Assembly (NCBI GenBank): GCA_032251335.1
Contig: JAVVDW010000004.1
Coordinates: 62,001-126,000 of the forward strand
DNA length: 64,000 nt
Reading direction: 5' to 3'
Origin: UM-FILTER-40-17 sp032251335
GTDB lineage: Bacteria > Bacteroidota > Bacteroidia > Flavobacteriales > Flavobacteriaceae
Shown: piece after piece, positions 41,996 through 50,082 of the stretch
Position numbering within the stretch: the stretch's first letter is position 1
Layout: every line of letters starts with the position of its first letter
Translations under genes and position numbers: made by a program
Notes under the pieces: generated by a model
Seen by the model: only the letters and a program-made list of their open reading frames with translations
The model's database searches: none
What the model was told of the DNA's origin: nothing

Positions 41996-42448
41996 ATGAG
42001 TGGTACTTTAAACAAAGTTATGTTGATTGGCCGGCTTGGCGACGAAGTAAAAATGCATTATTTCGACGATGCCAACTGCATTGGCCGTTTTCCGTTGGCA
42101 ACCGATGAATCTTACACCAACAAGGAAGGCGATCGCATCACCAACACAGATTGGCACAACATAGTGGTGCGCAACAAAGCGGCTGAAATTTGCAGTAAAT
42201 ATTTGACTAAAGGCGACTTGATTTATGTAGAAGGCCGGCTGAAAAACCGTCAATGGAAAGGCGAAGACGGGCAAACCCGATACAGTACCGAAGTCCACGT
42301 AAATGATTTCACTTTTTTGAGCAACAAAAAAGAAGAGAACAAAACTACAGAAGTGCCAAAGCCTAAAATTGACAATCCAACCGCACCGACTGCTCCATCC
42401 AATACAAATCTGCCAACGGCAGAACAAGAAGATGATTTGCCCTTCTAA
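41996..42448 (+). CDS. ssb: Single-stranded DNA-binding protein
   Basis: 150 residues from the ATG at 41996. OB fold (NKVMLIGRLGDEVKMHYFDD, then the DWHNIVVRNKAAEICSKYL core), a Pro/Thr-rich linker (about 115-140) and the acidic partner-binding tail ending DDLPF. The six upstream codons of the open frame overlap the promoter element and were left out. gldE follows after 20 bases. Confidence 0.96.
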   Translation: MSGTLNKVMLIGRLGDEVKMHYFDDANCIGRFPLATDESYTNKEGDRITNTDWHNIVVRNKAAEICSKYLTKGDLIYVEGRLKNRQWKGEDGQTRYSTEVHVNDFTFLSNKKEENKTTEVPKPKIDNPTAPTAPSNTNLPTAEQEDDLPF

Positions 42449-42468
42449 GTTTAACCAATTCCACCACT

Positions 42469-43776
42469 TTGGATCCCGATTCTTCGAATCTTATTACCGA
42501 TTTTTTTAGCTTTCTAGATAACGGCTTGCTTGCAAGCGGTTTGATTTTGACTTTGCTGCTGATGGGTTCAGCCATCGTTTCCGGGTCGGAAATTGCGCTT
42601 TTTTCACTTTCTAAAAAAGACATTGAAGAAGTTGGCCAAGACCGCATCAAAAAAGTATTGGAATTTTTGCTGGAAAGACCCAAAAAACTTTTAGCTACAA
42701 TACTGATTCTTAACAACTTTATCAATATTGCTATTGTAGTCATTTCGGTGCAAATAACCAATGTGCTCTTCGCAGGTTTGGTAGAATGGGTGCGAATATC
42801 TCTTGAAATTGCCCTCGTATCATTTACCATACTCCTGTTTGGTGAAATTCTTCCAAAAGTTTATGCCTCTCGTAATGCTGTTGCATTTTCGGCTAAAGTG
42901 GCCGATACCATTCGCTTATTTATGTTTCTACTTTCGCCTTTTAGTTTGCCCATGCGCAGTTTTTCTCGTATGGTAGAAAGGCGTCTTGCCAACCAGTCTT
43001 CACAACTTTCTGTGGATCACTTGTCTCAGGCTCTAGAACTTACCTCCGATGATGATACCACGCAAGACGAACAAAAAATTCTGGAAGGCATCGTCAATTT
43101 TGGCAATACCGAAACACGGCAAATCATGAAACCGCGTATCGATGTATTTGCCCTTAGCGAAACGCTGGATTTCACAGAAATTGTCGATTTGATTGTCGAA
43201 AACGGATATTCTAGAATTCCGGTATATAAAGAAAATTTGGACACCGTGCTCGGCGTTTTGTATGCCAAAGACTTGTTGCCGCATCTCGACAAGAAAATTT
43301 TTGATTGGACACAGCTTTTAAGACAGCCATATTTTGTTCCGGAGAACAAAAAACTCGATGATTTGCTCAAAGAATTTCAAGAGAAAAAAATACACTTGGC
43401 CGTTGTAGTAGATGAATACGGCGGCACATCCGGAATTATTTCTTTAGAAGACATCATCGAGCAGATTGTTGGCGACATCAGCGACGAATTTGACGACGAC
43501 GACCTTGTTTTTTCTAAGCTGGATCAGGACAATTATATATTTGAGGGGAAAACAAACCTGAAGGAATTTTACCGCGCCATAGAACTCGAAGATGAAAGTA
43601 TTTTTGAAGACACCAAAGGCGAAGCTGAAACTTTAGCGGGATTTTTGTTGGAAATTTCGGGGAAATTCCCCAAAAAACACGAAATGATTTCTTTTGAAAA
43701 TTACGAATTCGTCGTGGAGTCGCTCGATAAGAAACGTATCAAACAAGTGAAAGTAACCATAAAAAGAATCTCTTGA
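42469..43776 (+). CDS. gldE: Gliding motility protein GldE (CorC/HlyC-type, CBS)
   Basis: 435 residues, started at a TTG 20 bases after ssb because no ATG lies before the first membrane segment. Domains: a DUF21/CNNM membrane region (about 15-190, LLMGSAIVSGSEIALFSLSK), two CBS domains (about 205-330, with YSRIPVYKENLDTVLGVLY and VVDEYGGTSGIISLEDIIEQ), and a C-terminal CorC_HlyC domain. Related proteins handle Mg2+ or Co2+ efflux; in Flavobacterium johnsoniae GldE supports gliding and can partly act with GldD. It overlaps gldD by 4 bases, matching that known pairing. Confidence 0.93.
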   Translation: MDPDSSNLITDFFSFLDNGLLASGLILTLLLMGSAIVSGSEIALFSLSKKDIEEVGQDRIKKVLEFLLERPKKLLATILILNNFINIAIVVISVQITNVLFAGLVEWVRISLEIALVSFTILLFGEILPKVYASRNAVAFSAKVADTIRLFMFLLSPFSLPMRSFSRMVERRLANQSSQLSVDHLSQALELTSDDDTTQDEQKILEGIVNFGNTETRQIMKPRIDVFALSETLDFTEIVDLIVENGYSRIPVYKENLDTVLGVLYAKDLLPHLDKKIFDWTQLLRQPYFVPENKKLDDLLKEFQEKKIHLAVVVDEYGGTSGIISLEDIIEQIVGDISDEFDDDDLVFSKLDQDNYIFEGKTNLKEFYRAIELEDESIFEDTKGEAETLAGFLLEISGKFPKKHEMISFENYEFVVESLDKKRIKQVKVTIKRIS

Positions 43777-44327
43777 AAAGATTGTGCTATGTGGTGTTTC
43801 TGGCACTACTGCCAATGAGTTGCAAAGACACGGTTTTGCCCAAACCCAAAGCTTTGTTAAGTTTGGAGTATCCCGAGGCTACTTATCAATATTTTGACCC
43901 TCAAAAATGTCCATTTGTTTTCGAGAGAAATGCATCGACTGCGGTGTCTTTGAGCGGTTGTGATTTTCAAATTGCATACGCTTTGCAGAAAGCCACCCTG
44001 TTTACTACTTACAAAAAGGTAGATCAAAACTTGAATGAACTGCTACGCGATGCACAAAACCTCACGCAGAAACACGTGGTAAAGGCCGAGTCTATATCCG
44101 AACAACCTTATATAAACCCTGCAAAAAAAGTCTATGGCATGCTCTACCACGTCACCGGGGAGGCAGCCTCTCAAACACAGTTCTATCTGACAGACAGCTT
44201 GCATCATTTTTTTACCGGCTCTGTGTATTTTCGTGCAAGGCCCAACTACGACTCTATCTTACCGGCTTCGGAGTATTTGCGCAAAGACGTCATCAGACTC
44301 ATGGAAAGCTTTGAGTGGAAAGATTGA
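43773..44327 (+). CDS. gldD: Gliding motility lipoprotein GldD
   Basis: 184 residues, started at a TTG overlapping the gldE stop (TTGA), the only start in front of the signal peptide MKRLCYVVFLALLPMSCKD with lipobox Cys17. The family signature YPEATYQYFDPQKCPFVFE follows. GldD is a cell-envelope lipoprotein essential for gliding in F. johnsoniae; its exact role is unknown. The gldE-gldD coupling is conserved. Confidence 0.93.
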   Translation: MKRLCYVVFLALLPMSCKDTVLPKPKALLSLEYPEATYQYFDPQKCPFVFERNASTAVSLSGCDFQIAYALQKATLFTTYKKVDQNLNELLRDAQNLTQKHVVKAESISEQPYINPAKKVYGMLYHVTGEAASQTQFYLTDSLHHFFTGSVYFRARPNYDSILPASEYLRKDVIRLMESFEWKD

Positions 44328-44344
44328 TTTAGAAAAAATCCAAC

Positions 44345-44375
44345 AAAAAAAAACCGCCTCAAGTTGTGAGACGGC
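44345..44375 (-). terminator. Intrinsic terminator after the transaldolase-CBS gene
   Basis: Minus strand: GCCGTCTCA (44375-44367) with TGAGGCGGT (44361-44353), then nine T's. It closes the kds transcript and lies tail to tail with the end of gldD. Confidence 0.85.
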
Positions 44376-44404
44376 TTCTTTCTGCAATAGTTAAAAAATT
44401 GATT

Positions 44405-45409
44405 TTATCCGATGAGTTGTTGTATGTCTAACATACCTATTACTTTATCGTTTTGTGTTACCACCAATTCATCTACTTTTTTATCGCTAAATATTTTTTG
44501 CGCATCAAAGAGCAAGGCGTCTGAATCGATAGACAAAGGCTTTTTCAGGTCTAATGAACTCAATGTATCGCCGATAGAGCCACCCGACTCTATAAGTCGG
44601 CGCAAATCGCCATCTGTAAAGATGCCTATGGCGTGTTGTGCATCATCTACAATGGTCACCGCACCAAATCCGCCGGCAGTCATTTTCACGAGGCAATCGG
44701 CTATGGTTTCTCCGGCTTTGGCTATCGGGTTTTTGCCGTTGAGTGCTTGCGAAACTTTGACGGTCATTAAACGCGTGTGGGCTTCAAACTCTTTAGTACC
44801 GACGGTTGTAAAGTTGTTTTCGGTAAGCTCTTTCATAATTTTCCATGGCACGGTCACCGTATGCACGCCCAAATTAATAGCGTTGCGCACGTGTTCGCTG
44901 TTGCGCACAGAAGAAAACATGATTTTGGTGTTGTAACCGTAATAGTTTACAGCATCTACACACTGCGCCACCAAAGCCAAAGCGTCATGCCCTTGGTCTT
45001 GCAAACGTCCCACGAGCGGACACACATAGGTAGCTCCGGCATTCATGGCCATATAGGCTTGTTGCAAGGTGTAAACCAAATGCACATTAACTTTAAAACC
45101 CTGAGATGTCAAAATTTTACAAGCTTTCACGCCTTCAAGGGAAACCGGAATTTTGTAAACCGTTTTTTCCCTGTCGAGTCCCAAAGCCTCTTGGCGATAA
45201 GCTTCTGCCACAATTTCATCTGCGTTGGAGCCAAGGGCTTCTATTTGCAACACATCTACAATTTGTGCCAATTCTACAATGGCAGCATCTACATCTGTGA
45301 TGCCGTGTCGGTGCATAAACGTTGGCGTTGTGGTCACGCCGGCTATAAGACCGTATTCGGCAACACGCTTGATTTCTTGAATATCAGCTGAATCTAAGTA
45401 TAATTCCAT
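44405..45409 (-). CDS. Transaldolase/fructose-6-phosphate aldolase domain fused to a KdsD-type CBS pair
   Basis: 334 residues. Residues 1-215 are a class I transaldolase-family barrel beginning MELYLDSADIQEIKRVAEYG; Lys86 in YKIPVSLEGV is the expected Schiff-base lysine. Residues about 228-334 are two CBS motifs with IFTDGDLRR (263-271), the wording typical of arabinose-5-phosphate isomerase KdsD. Two specificity positions are unusual: Glu57, as in transaldolases, where fructose-6-phosphate aldolase has Gln; and Leu132, where transaldolase B has Phe and the aldolase has Tyr. It lies 22 bases after kdsA and near kdsB, so it probably serves Kdo synthesis. A route to arabinose-5-phosphate by aldol addition is the leading idea, unproven. 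Confidence 0.88.
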   Translation of the reverse strand: MELYLDSADIQEIKRVAEYGLIAGVTTTPTFMHRHGITDVDAAIVELAQIVDVLQIEALGSNADEIVAEAYRQEALGLDREKTVYKIPVSLEGVKACKILTSQGFKVNVHLVYTLQQAYMAMNAGATYVCPLVGRLQDQGHDALALVAQCVDAVNYYGYNTKIMFSSVRNSEHVRNAINLGVHTVTVPWKIMKELTENNFTTVGTKEFEAHTRLMTVKVSQALNGKNPIAKAGETIADCLVKMTAGGFGAVTIVDDAQHAIGIFTDGDLRRLIESGGSIGDTLSSLDLKKPLSIDSDALLFDAQKIFSDKKVDELVVTQNDKVIGMLDIQQLIG

Positions 45410-45431
45410 AATTGTGTTTTTTAAGGTTTGG

Positions 45432-46268
45432 TTATTGGTTTCTGTATTTGACTTCGGTCTCGTGAATTTCTAACAAAGGTAACAAAAAGGCTTCGAGTTC
45501 GGTCATGTCGAGTTGGCTGGCAGCATCGCAAAGCGCTTCGGACGGACAAGGATGCGTTTCGATAAACAAGCCGTCCACGCCGGAAGCAACACCCGCCCTG
45601 GCTAGTGTTTTCAGATATTGTCTGGCACCGCCATTGGGATCTGCACTCGGTGTTCCGTATTTACGGATGGAATGTGTCACATCAAAAATCACCGGATAGC
45701 CAATTTCATTCATGTGATAAAAACTGCGCGGATCTACTATCAAATCGTTATAGCCAAACACATAACCTCTTTCTGTAAGCAAAATGTTGTGATTGCCAAC
45801 AGATTCTACTTTTTCAACGGGCTTGCTCATGTTTTCGGGTGCCAAAAATTGTGCGTGTTTCAAATTGACTGTTTTTTGGGTTTTGGCAACTTCCAAAATC
45901 AGTGAGGTTTGCATCAACAGATAAGCCGGTATTTGAACCACATCTACCACATCGGCCACTTCGTTGACATGTGAGGGATAATGCACATCTGTCAAAACCG
46001 GGAAACCAAAATCATTCTTGACTTTTTCCAGGATTCGCAAACCTGCTTCCACACCCGGGCCTGAATAATAATCTGCCGAACTGCGGTTGTCTTTCATAAA
46101 AGAAGACTTGTAAATCACGGGAACATTGAGTTTTTCACTCACGCGCTTAATGGTTTCTGCCGTGCGCATCATGATAGATTCTGTTTCTATCACACAGGGA
46201 CCGGAAATTAAAAACAATCGGTCGTCGCCGCAATTGACATTTCCGACCTGAACTTTTTTTACACTCAT
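45432..46268 (-). CDS. kdsA: 3-deoxy-8-phosphooctulonate (Kdo-8-phosphate) synthase
   Basis: 278 residues; condenses PEP with arabinose-5-phosphate. Family signatures are FLISGPCVIE near the start, YKSSFMKDNRSSADYYSGPG and DVHYPSHVNEV. The PEP/A5P site and His-containing FIETHPCPSEALCD near the end are complete. It is followed directly by the transaldolase-CBS gene and preceded by kdsB (52-base gap). Confidence 0.97.
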   Translation of the reverse strand: MSVKKVQVGNVNCGDDRLFLISGPCVIETESIMMRTAETIKRVSEKLNVPVIYKSSFMKDNRSSADYYSGPGVEAGLRILEKVKNDFGFPVLTDVHYPSHVNEVADVVDVVQIPAYLLMQTSLILEVAKTQKTVNLKHAQFLAPENMSKPVEKVESVGNHNILLTERGYVFGYNDLIVDPRSFYHMNEIGYPVIFDVTHSIRKYGTPSADPNGGARQYLKTLARAGVASGVDGLFIETHPCPSEALCDAASQLDMTELEAFLLPLLEIHETEVKYRNQ

Positions 46269-46320
46269 TTTTGTTTTTTAAAGGTGTTTAAAGATAATTA
46301 AATATCATTTTTGAAAGCAG

Positions 46321-47073
46321 TTATGCTTCTGTTTTTTGTAAAATTTTTATGACTTTTTCAACATCTTGGGGCGTATCTACAGGTATGGTTTCTTTTAGTG
46401 TGATGCCTACTTTGAGTTTTTTGCCGTTTTGCAGCCACCTGTTTTGCTCCAAAGATTCGGCTGTTTCCAAAGAGGTTTGATGGAGTCCGGCAAAAAGCTT
46501 GAGCGCATGCGGACGAAAACCATACATACCTACATGTCTGTAAAAAGTATGGTGATTTGACCAATCTTCAGTAGGATAATCTCTGACAAAAGGTATGACA
46601 GAACGGCTGAAATAGAGTGCGTTTTGATACTGGTCAAAAACCACAAAAACGCCTGTTCCTTCCAGTAAATCTCCGGGTTTTGTAGGAATCACCAAAGTGC
46701 CCATTTCGGTGTTTGGATCTTCAAAACAACCGATCAGGGTTTGGATTTGCTCCGGCTCCAACAAAGGTTCGTCACCCTGTATGTTGATGACTACATCGTA
46801 TTTTTTTTCTGATGATGTATATTTTTCATAAGCCTCCAAACAACGATTGGTACCGGTGTTGTGCGAAGCTGCAGTCATCACAACATGTCCGCCAAAATTT
46901 TCAACTGCCGTAAAAATACGTTCATCATCCGTGGCTACCACAACATCCTTTAAAACAGCAGTTGCTCTTTCGTAAACCCTTTGAATCATTGATTTGCCGC
47001 AAAGATCCACTAGGGGTTTGCCAGCCAAACGGGTGGATGCATATCGCGCCGGAATGATTCCTAAAACTTTCAT
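46321..47073 (-). CDS. kdsB: CMP-Kdo synthetase
   Basis: 250 residues; activates Kdo with CTP for lipopolysaccharide core synthesis. N-terminal nucleotide loop IIPARYASTRLAGKPL; metal/substrate segment INIQGDEPLLEPEQIQ; VATDDERIF as expected. First gene of the kdsB-kdsA-transaldolase transcript, behind a TACCTTTG -7 element. Confidence 0.97.
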   Translation of the reverse strand: MKVLGIIPARYASTRLAGKPLVDLCGKSMIQRVYERATAVLKDVVVATDDERIFTAVENFGGHVVMTAASHNTGTNRCLEAYEKYTSSEKKYDVVINIQGDEPLLEPEQIQTLIGCFEDPNTEMGTLVIPTKPGDLLEGTGVFVVFDQYQNALYFSRSVIPFVRDYPTEDWSNHHTFYRHVGMYGFRPHALKLFAGLHQTSLETAESLEQNRWLQNGKKLKVGITLKETIPVDTPQDVEKVIKILQKTEA

Positions 47074-47083
47074 AGTTCGGCGG

Positions 47084-47091
47084 CAAAGGTA
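47084..47091 (-). promoter_or_regulatory. -7 element of the kdsB-kdsA transcript
   Basis: TACCTTTG on the minus strand, 10 bases before the kdsB start codon; -33 TTG not found. Confidence 0.5.
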
Positions 47092-47217
47092 GGGTTAATT
47101 TTAAAATTCTGAAATGCCTATTTTTGGTTTTATCAAACCCACCTACATGATTCATAAGACATTGTAACGGGTCATTTTATTCCATACATATCTGCTATGA
47201 GGCGTCAACGATTTGGA

Positions 47218-47706
47218 TTATTTTCGCTCATAGGTAATAAATGAAAAACCGTGGGCGTGTTTTTCGTCTGCAGCGTGTTTTTGGTAATTAACTACTTGCC
47301 AATCAGTACTGTCAATTTCAGGAAAAAAGGTATCAGCTGCCGGGCTGGCATCTACTTTGGTGAGTTCTATCCGGTCAGAAAACGGCAAAAACAACTTGTA
47401 AACTTCACCACCACCAATTACGAAATTGACTTTACCCACGTTTTGTGCAACTTCAAGCACATCTTCAACCGTATGTGCTACATAAACTTTGGGATCTTCT
47501 GTTTTTAAGGAACGAGACAAGACAATGTGTTCGCGATGGGGCAAAACAAAGGGCAACGATTCGAAGGTTTTACGTCCCATGATGATGGTCTGATCCATGG
47601 TGAGCTTTTTGAAACGCTTCAAGTCGTCGGGCAAATGCCAAAGCAACTTGTTGTCTTTGCCCAGCGCACCATTTTTTCCTACAGCAGCGATAATCGTGAA
47701 TTGCAT
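47218..47706 (-). CDS. folA: Dihydrofolate reductase
   Basis: 162 residues. N-terminal IIAAVGKNGALGKDNKLLWHLPDDLKRFK, NADPH loop IIMGRKTFESLP and the second Gly-rich FVIGGGEVYKLFLP are all intact. Produces tetrahydrofolate; thymidylate synthase is not in this window. The next gene on the strand is a small membrane protein 28 bases upstream. Confidence 0.97.
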   Translation of the reverse strand: MQFTIIAAVGKNGALGKDNKLLWHLPDDLKRFKKLTMDQTIIMGRKTFESLPFVLPHREHIVLSRSLKTEDPKVYVAHTVEDVLEVAQNVGKVNFVIGGGEVYKLFLPFSDRIELTKVDASPAADTFFPEIDSTDWQVVNYQKHAADEKHAHGFSFITYERK

Positions 47707-47733
47707 TAGTTTATATTTTTTTAGACCGATGTT

Positions 47734-48120
47734 TCATTCGTTCGGGTTTTCTGTTGATGTGCCATCAACTTTGTCATCTAATTTTTGCTGTAAAAATTCA
47801 ACACGGGCTTGTTGCTTGGCAACCAAGCTATCCATTTGTCTCTTTTCCCACTCCGGCCCCATAAACCGATGGGTGACAAATACGTTAAAGGCATGGAACA
47901 ACCACAATAAAATCCAGATGGTGGCTACCCAAGCATACCAATTATATTGGGGTGCATAATTCAGAAATTTATTGAACACAAAACAGCAAATAATTCCCAA
48001 GATCATAACCACCAAATGATAGTAAAGCCATTTTTTCTGCTTGATGCGCTTTTGGGCATATAAAAACAAATCGCGTTGTATTTCAGGACTCATTTGAGAT
48101 GTGGTTTTAAGTTGGGTCAT
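47734..48120 (-). CDS. 2TM-domain membrane protein
   Basis: 128 residues from the ATG at 48120; the 41 codons upstream run into the divergent promoter region and were dropped. Two membrane segments (about 31-48, LYYHLVVMILGIICCFVF, and 58-80, YAWVATIWILLWLFHAF) lie between charged ends, with a coiled-coil-like tail. The pattern matches the 2TM domain family common in flavobacteria, function unknown. Probably cotranscribed with folA. Confidence 0.8.
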   Translation of the reverse strand: MTQLKTTSQMSPEIQRDLFLYAQKRIKQKKWLYYHLVVMILGIICCFVFNKFLNYAPQYNWYAWVATIWILLWLFHAFNVFVTHRFMGPEWEKRQMDSLVAKQQARVEFLQQKLDDKVDGTSTENPNE

Positions 48121-48232
48121 GGTTTTAAAACTTTCAAAATCAAATCGTAGGTAAAGATATGAAGAAGTAAGCAAAGTTTTAACAATATTCTGAACACGAA
48201 TGTCATAAAATCTTATTTTTACGTCAAAAAAA

Positions 48233-49282
48233 ATGAAAGCCATCAGACGCGACGCTTTTCCCGTTCTACAGACATATACCTATCTAAACACGCCTGCTTC
48301 GGGTTTGCTTTCTGAGTCCCTGATGGAATTCAGACAAGAACACGACATCGATTTTTTGATTGGCGGCAGCTTGTTTAGAGACCGTCACAAGGCCTTGCTA
48401 GAACAAGTGCGCAAAACCGTAGCTCGTTTTTTTGATGCAGATATTGCCACTACAGCATTGGTGCCCAACTTTACCTTTGGATATGAAAATCTGGTTTTGG
48501 CTTTGCCTAAAAACTTGCAATTTGCCATGTTGGAAGCCGATTATCCGTCTTTGTTGATTCCCTTGCAAAAAAGAGCTTATGCCGTGAAGATGATTTCCTC
48601 TCAGGGAAATTTAGAATCTAATATTGTTGAATTTGTAAGCAAAAACAGACCCGATGTGTTGGTCTTTAGCCTGACACAATATTTGGATGGGCGAAAAATA
48701 TCCGTGCCATTTCTGCAAAAGCTCAAGAATGATTTCCCCAATATGCTTCTCATTGCAGACGGCACACAATTATTGGGAACACGCCCTTTTAGTTTTAAAT
48801 CGTCGCCGCTCGATGCCTTGGCCGGAAGCGGATACAAATGGTTGCTAGCCGGCTATGGCAATGGATTTTTGATGATGAAAAGCGATTTTAAGACACAATT
48901 ATTTCCTTCACATCACGATTTTTTAAACGCCTTTGAACTGGGGCATCAAGACACCTTCAATTATTCCAGCCTGCAATTTGCGCTTCAGTACCTCAAAGAA
49001 ATCGGATTGGAAAATATTGAAAATCACATACAGTTGCTCTCTGCCAAAGCCCATAAAATGTTTTCAGAATTGGATTTACTGCCCGATGAAATTGCTCAAA
49101 ACCCAAAACACGACACCATTTTTACACTCAAAGCACCCGCTTCTTTGATGGCTTTTCTGCAATCGGAAGACATACTAACGGCCCAGCGTGGCGAAGGTGT
49201 GCGGCTGGGGTTCCATTTTTACAACGATTTTAAAGACTTGGAACGGCTTCACAAAAGTTTGTTGAAGTTTTTTAAGAAATAA
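48233..49282 (+). CDS. Class V aminotransferase-fold PLP enzyme
   Basis: 349 residues. The likely PLP lysine is in LAGSGYKWLLAGYGNGFLMM, preceded by LLIADGTQLLGTRPFSFKSS with the PLP-contacting Asp. The N-terminus VLQTYTYLNTPASGLLSESL is typical of the NifS/selenocysteine-lyase-like branch. No Cys at the usual desulfurase position was identified, so a desulfurase role is not supported. The substrate is unknown. Transcribed divergently from folA. Confidence 0.87.
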   Translation: MKAIRRDAFPVLQTYTYLNTPASGLLSESLMEFRQEHDIDFLIGGSLFRDRHKALLEQVRKTVARFFDADIATTALVPNFTFGYENLVLALPKNLQFAMLEADYPSLLIPLQKRAYAVKMISSQGNLESNIVEFVSKNRPDVLVFSLTQYLDGRKISVPFLQKLKNDFPNMLLIADGTQLLGTRPFSFKSSPLDALAGSGYKWLLAGYGNGFLMMKSDFKTQLFPSHHDFLNAFELGHQDTFNYSSLQFALQYLKEIGLENIENHIQLLSAKAHKMFSELDLLPDEIAQNPKHDTIFTLKAPASLMAFLQSEDILTAQRGEGVRLGFHFYNDFKDLERLHKSLLKFFKK

Positions 49283-49368
49283 AAGATTTTACGCAAGCTG
49301 CGTAGGCTTAAACTTAAAAATCCTGATGTTGTCCAAAAAATTTGTGTAGTTTTGGTCAAAAGTATGAT

Positions 49369-50082
49369 ATGTCTGTACCGCACGAGATTCAGGAATTGTT
49401 TGAAAAAAACGGTGGGAAATTTGGTTGCTCGGCCTTTAAACTGACCGAAAAACTACACAACATCCACGCATTGCTTTTTGATTGGGACGGTGTTTTTCAT
49501 TCCGGACATAAATCCGAAAACAGGGTGAGTTCGTTCTCTGAAGCAGATTCGATGGGCATCAATATGTTGCGCTTTGCCTATTTTTTGCAACATGGCCAAA
49601 TACCTTTTACGGCGATTATCAGCGGAGAAAACAATCCTACTGCCACCTATTTTGCAGAACGAGAACATCTAAACGCCGTTTACCTCGGCGCCAAAGACAA
49701 AGCCGTTGTGTTGGCGACACTTCAGCAAAAAGATCATATCGCCCCGAGTGAAGTTTGGTTTGCTTTTGACGACATCCTCGATTTGAGTGTTGCCTCCCAA
49801 GCAGGTTTTCGGGTATTGGTTAACCGAAATGCAAGTGTTGCTTTCAAACAATATGCAGCGCAGCACAAATACTTCGATTATTGTACCGCCGCAGAAGGAC
49901 ACCAACATGCGCTTCGGGAAGCTTGCGAGTTGTCGCTGTCACTGCTTGGCATGTTTGACAAGGTTGTGGAGGAAAGAGTGGCCTATTCGGATTTATACGC
50001 TACCTACATCAACCGGCGAAACGCCATCAGCAGCCGTTTTTTCGACTGTAAGTCCGGCACGCCCAAACTGCAAAAAAAATGA
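49369..50082 (+). CDS. HAD phosphatase, KdsC-like (Kdo-8-phosphate phosphatase family)
   Basis: 237 residues from the ATG at 49369. HAD motif I is LLFDWDGVFHSG (nucleophile and acid Asp), motif II the Ser in IISGENNP, motif III the Lys in LGAKDKAVVL and motif IV FDDILDL. The last two match KdsC closely (KDK and DDxxDL), as does the end with GHQHALREACELSLSLLG. An extra 30-residue N-terminus and 40-residue tail surround the core. With kdsA and kdsB 2-3 kb away it probably completes Kdo-8-phosphate dephosphorylation. It overlaps the next gene by 4 bases. Confidence 0.85.
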   Translation: MSVPHEIQELFEKNGGKFGCSAFKLTEKLHNIHALLFDWDGVFHSGHKSENRVSSFSEADSMGINMLRFAYFLQHGQIPFTAIISGENNPTATYFAEREHLNAVYLGAKDKAVVLATLQQKDHIAPSEVWFAFDDILDLSVASQAGFRVLVNRNASVAFKQYAAQHKYFDYCTAAEGHQHALREACELSLSLLGMFDKVVEERVAYSDLYATYINRRNAISSRFFDCKSGTPKLQKK

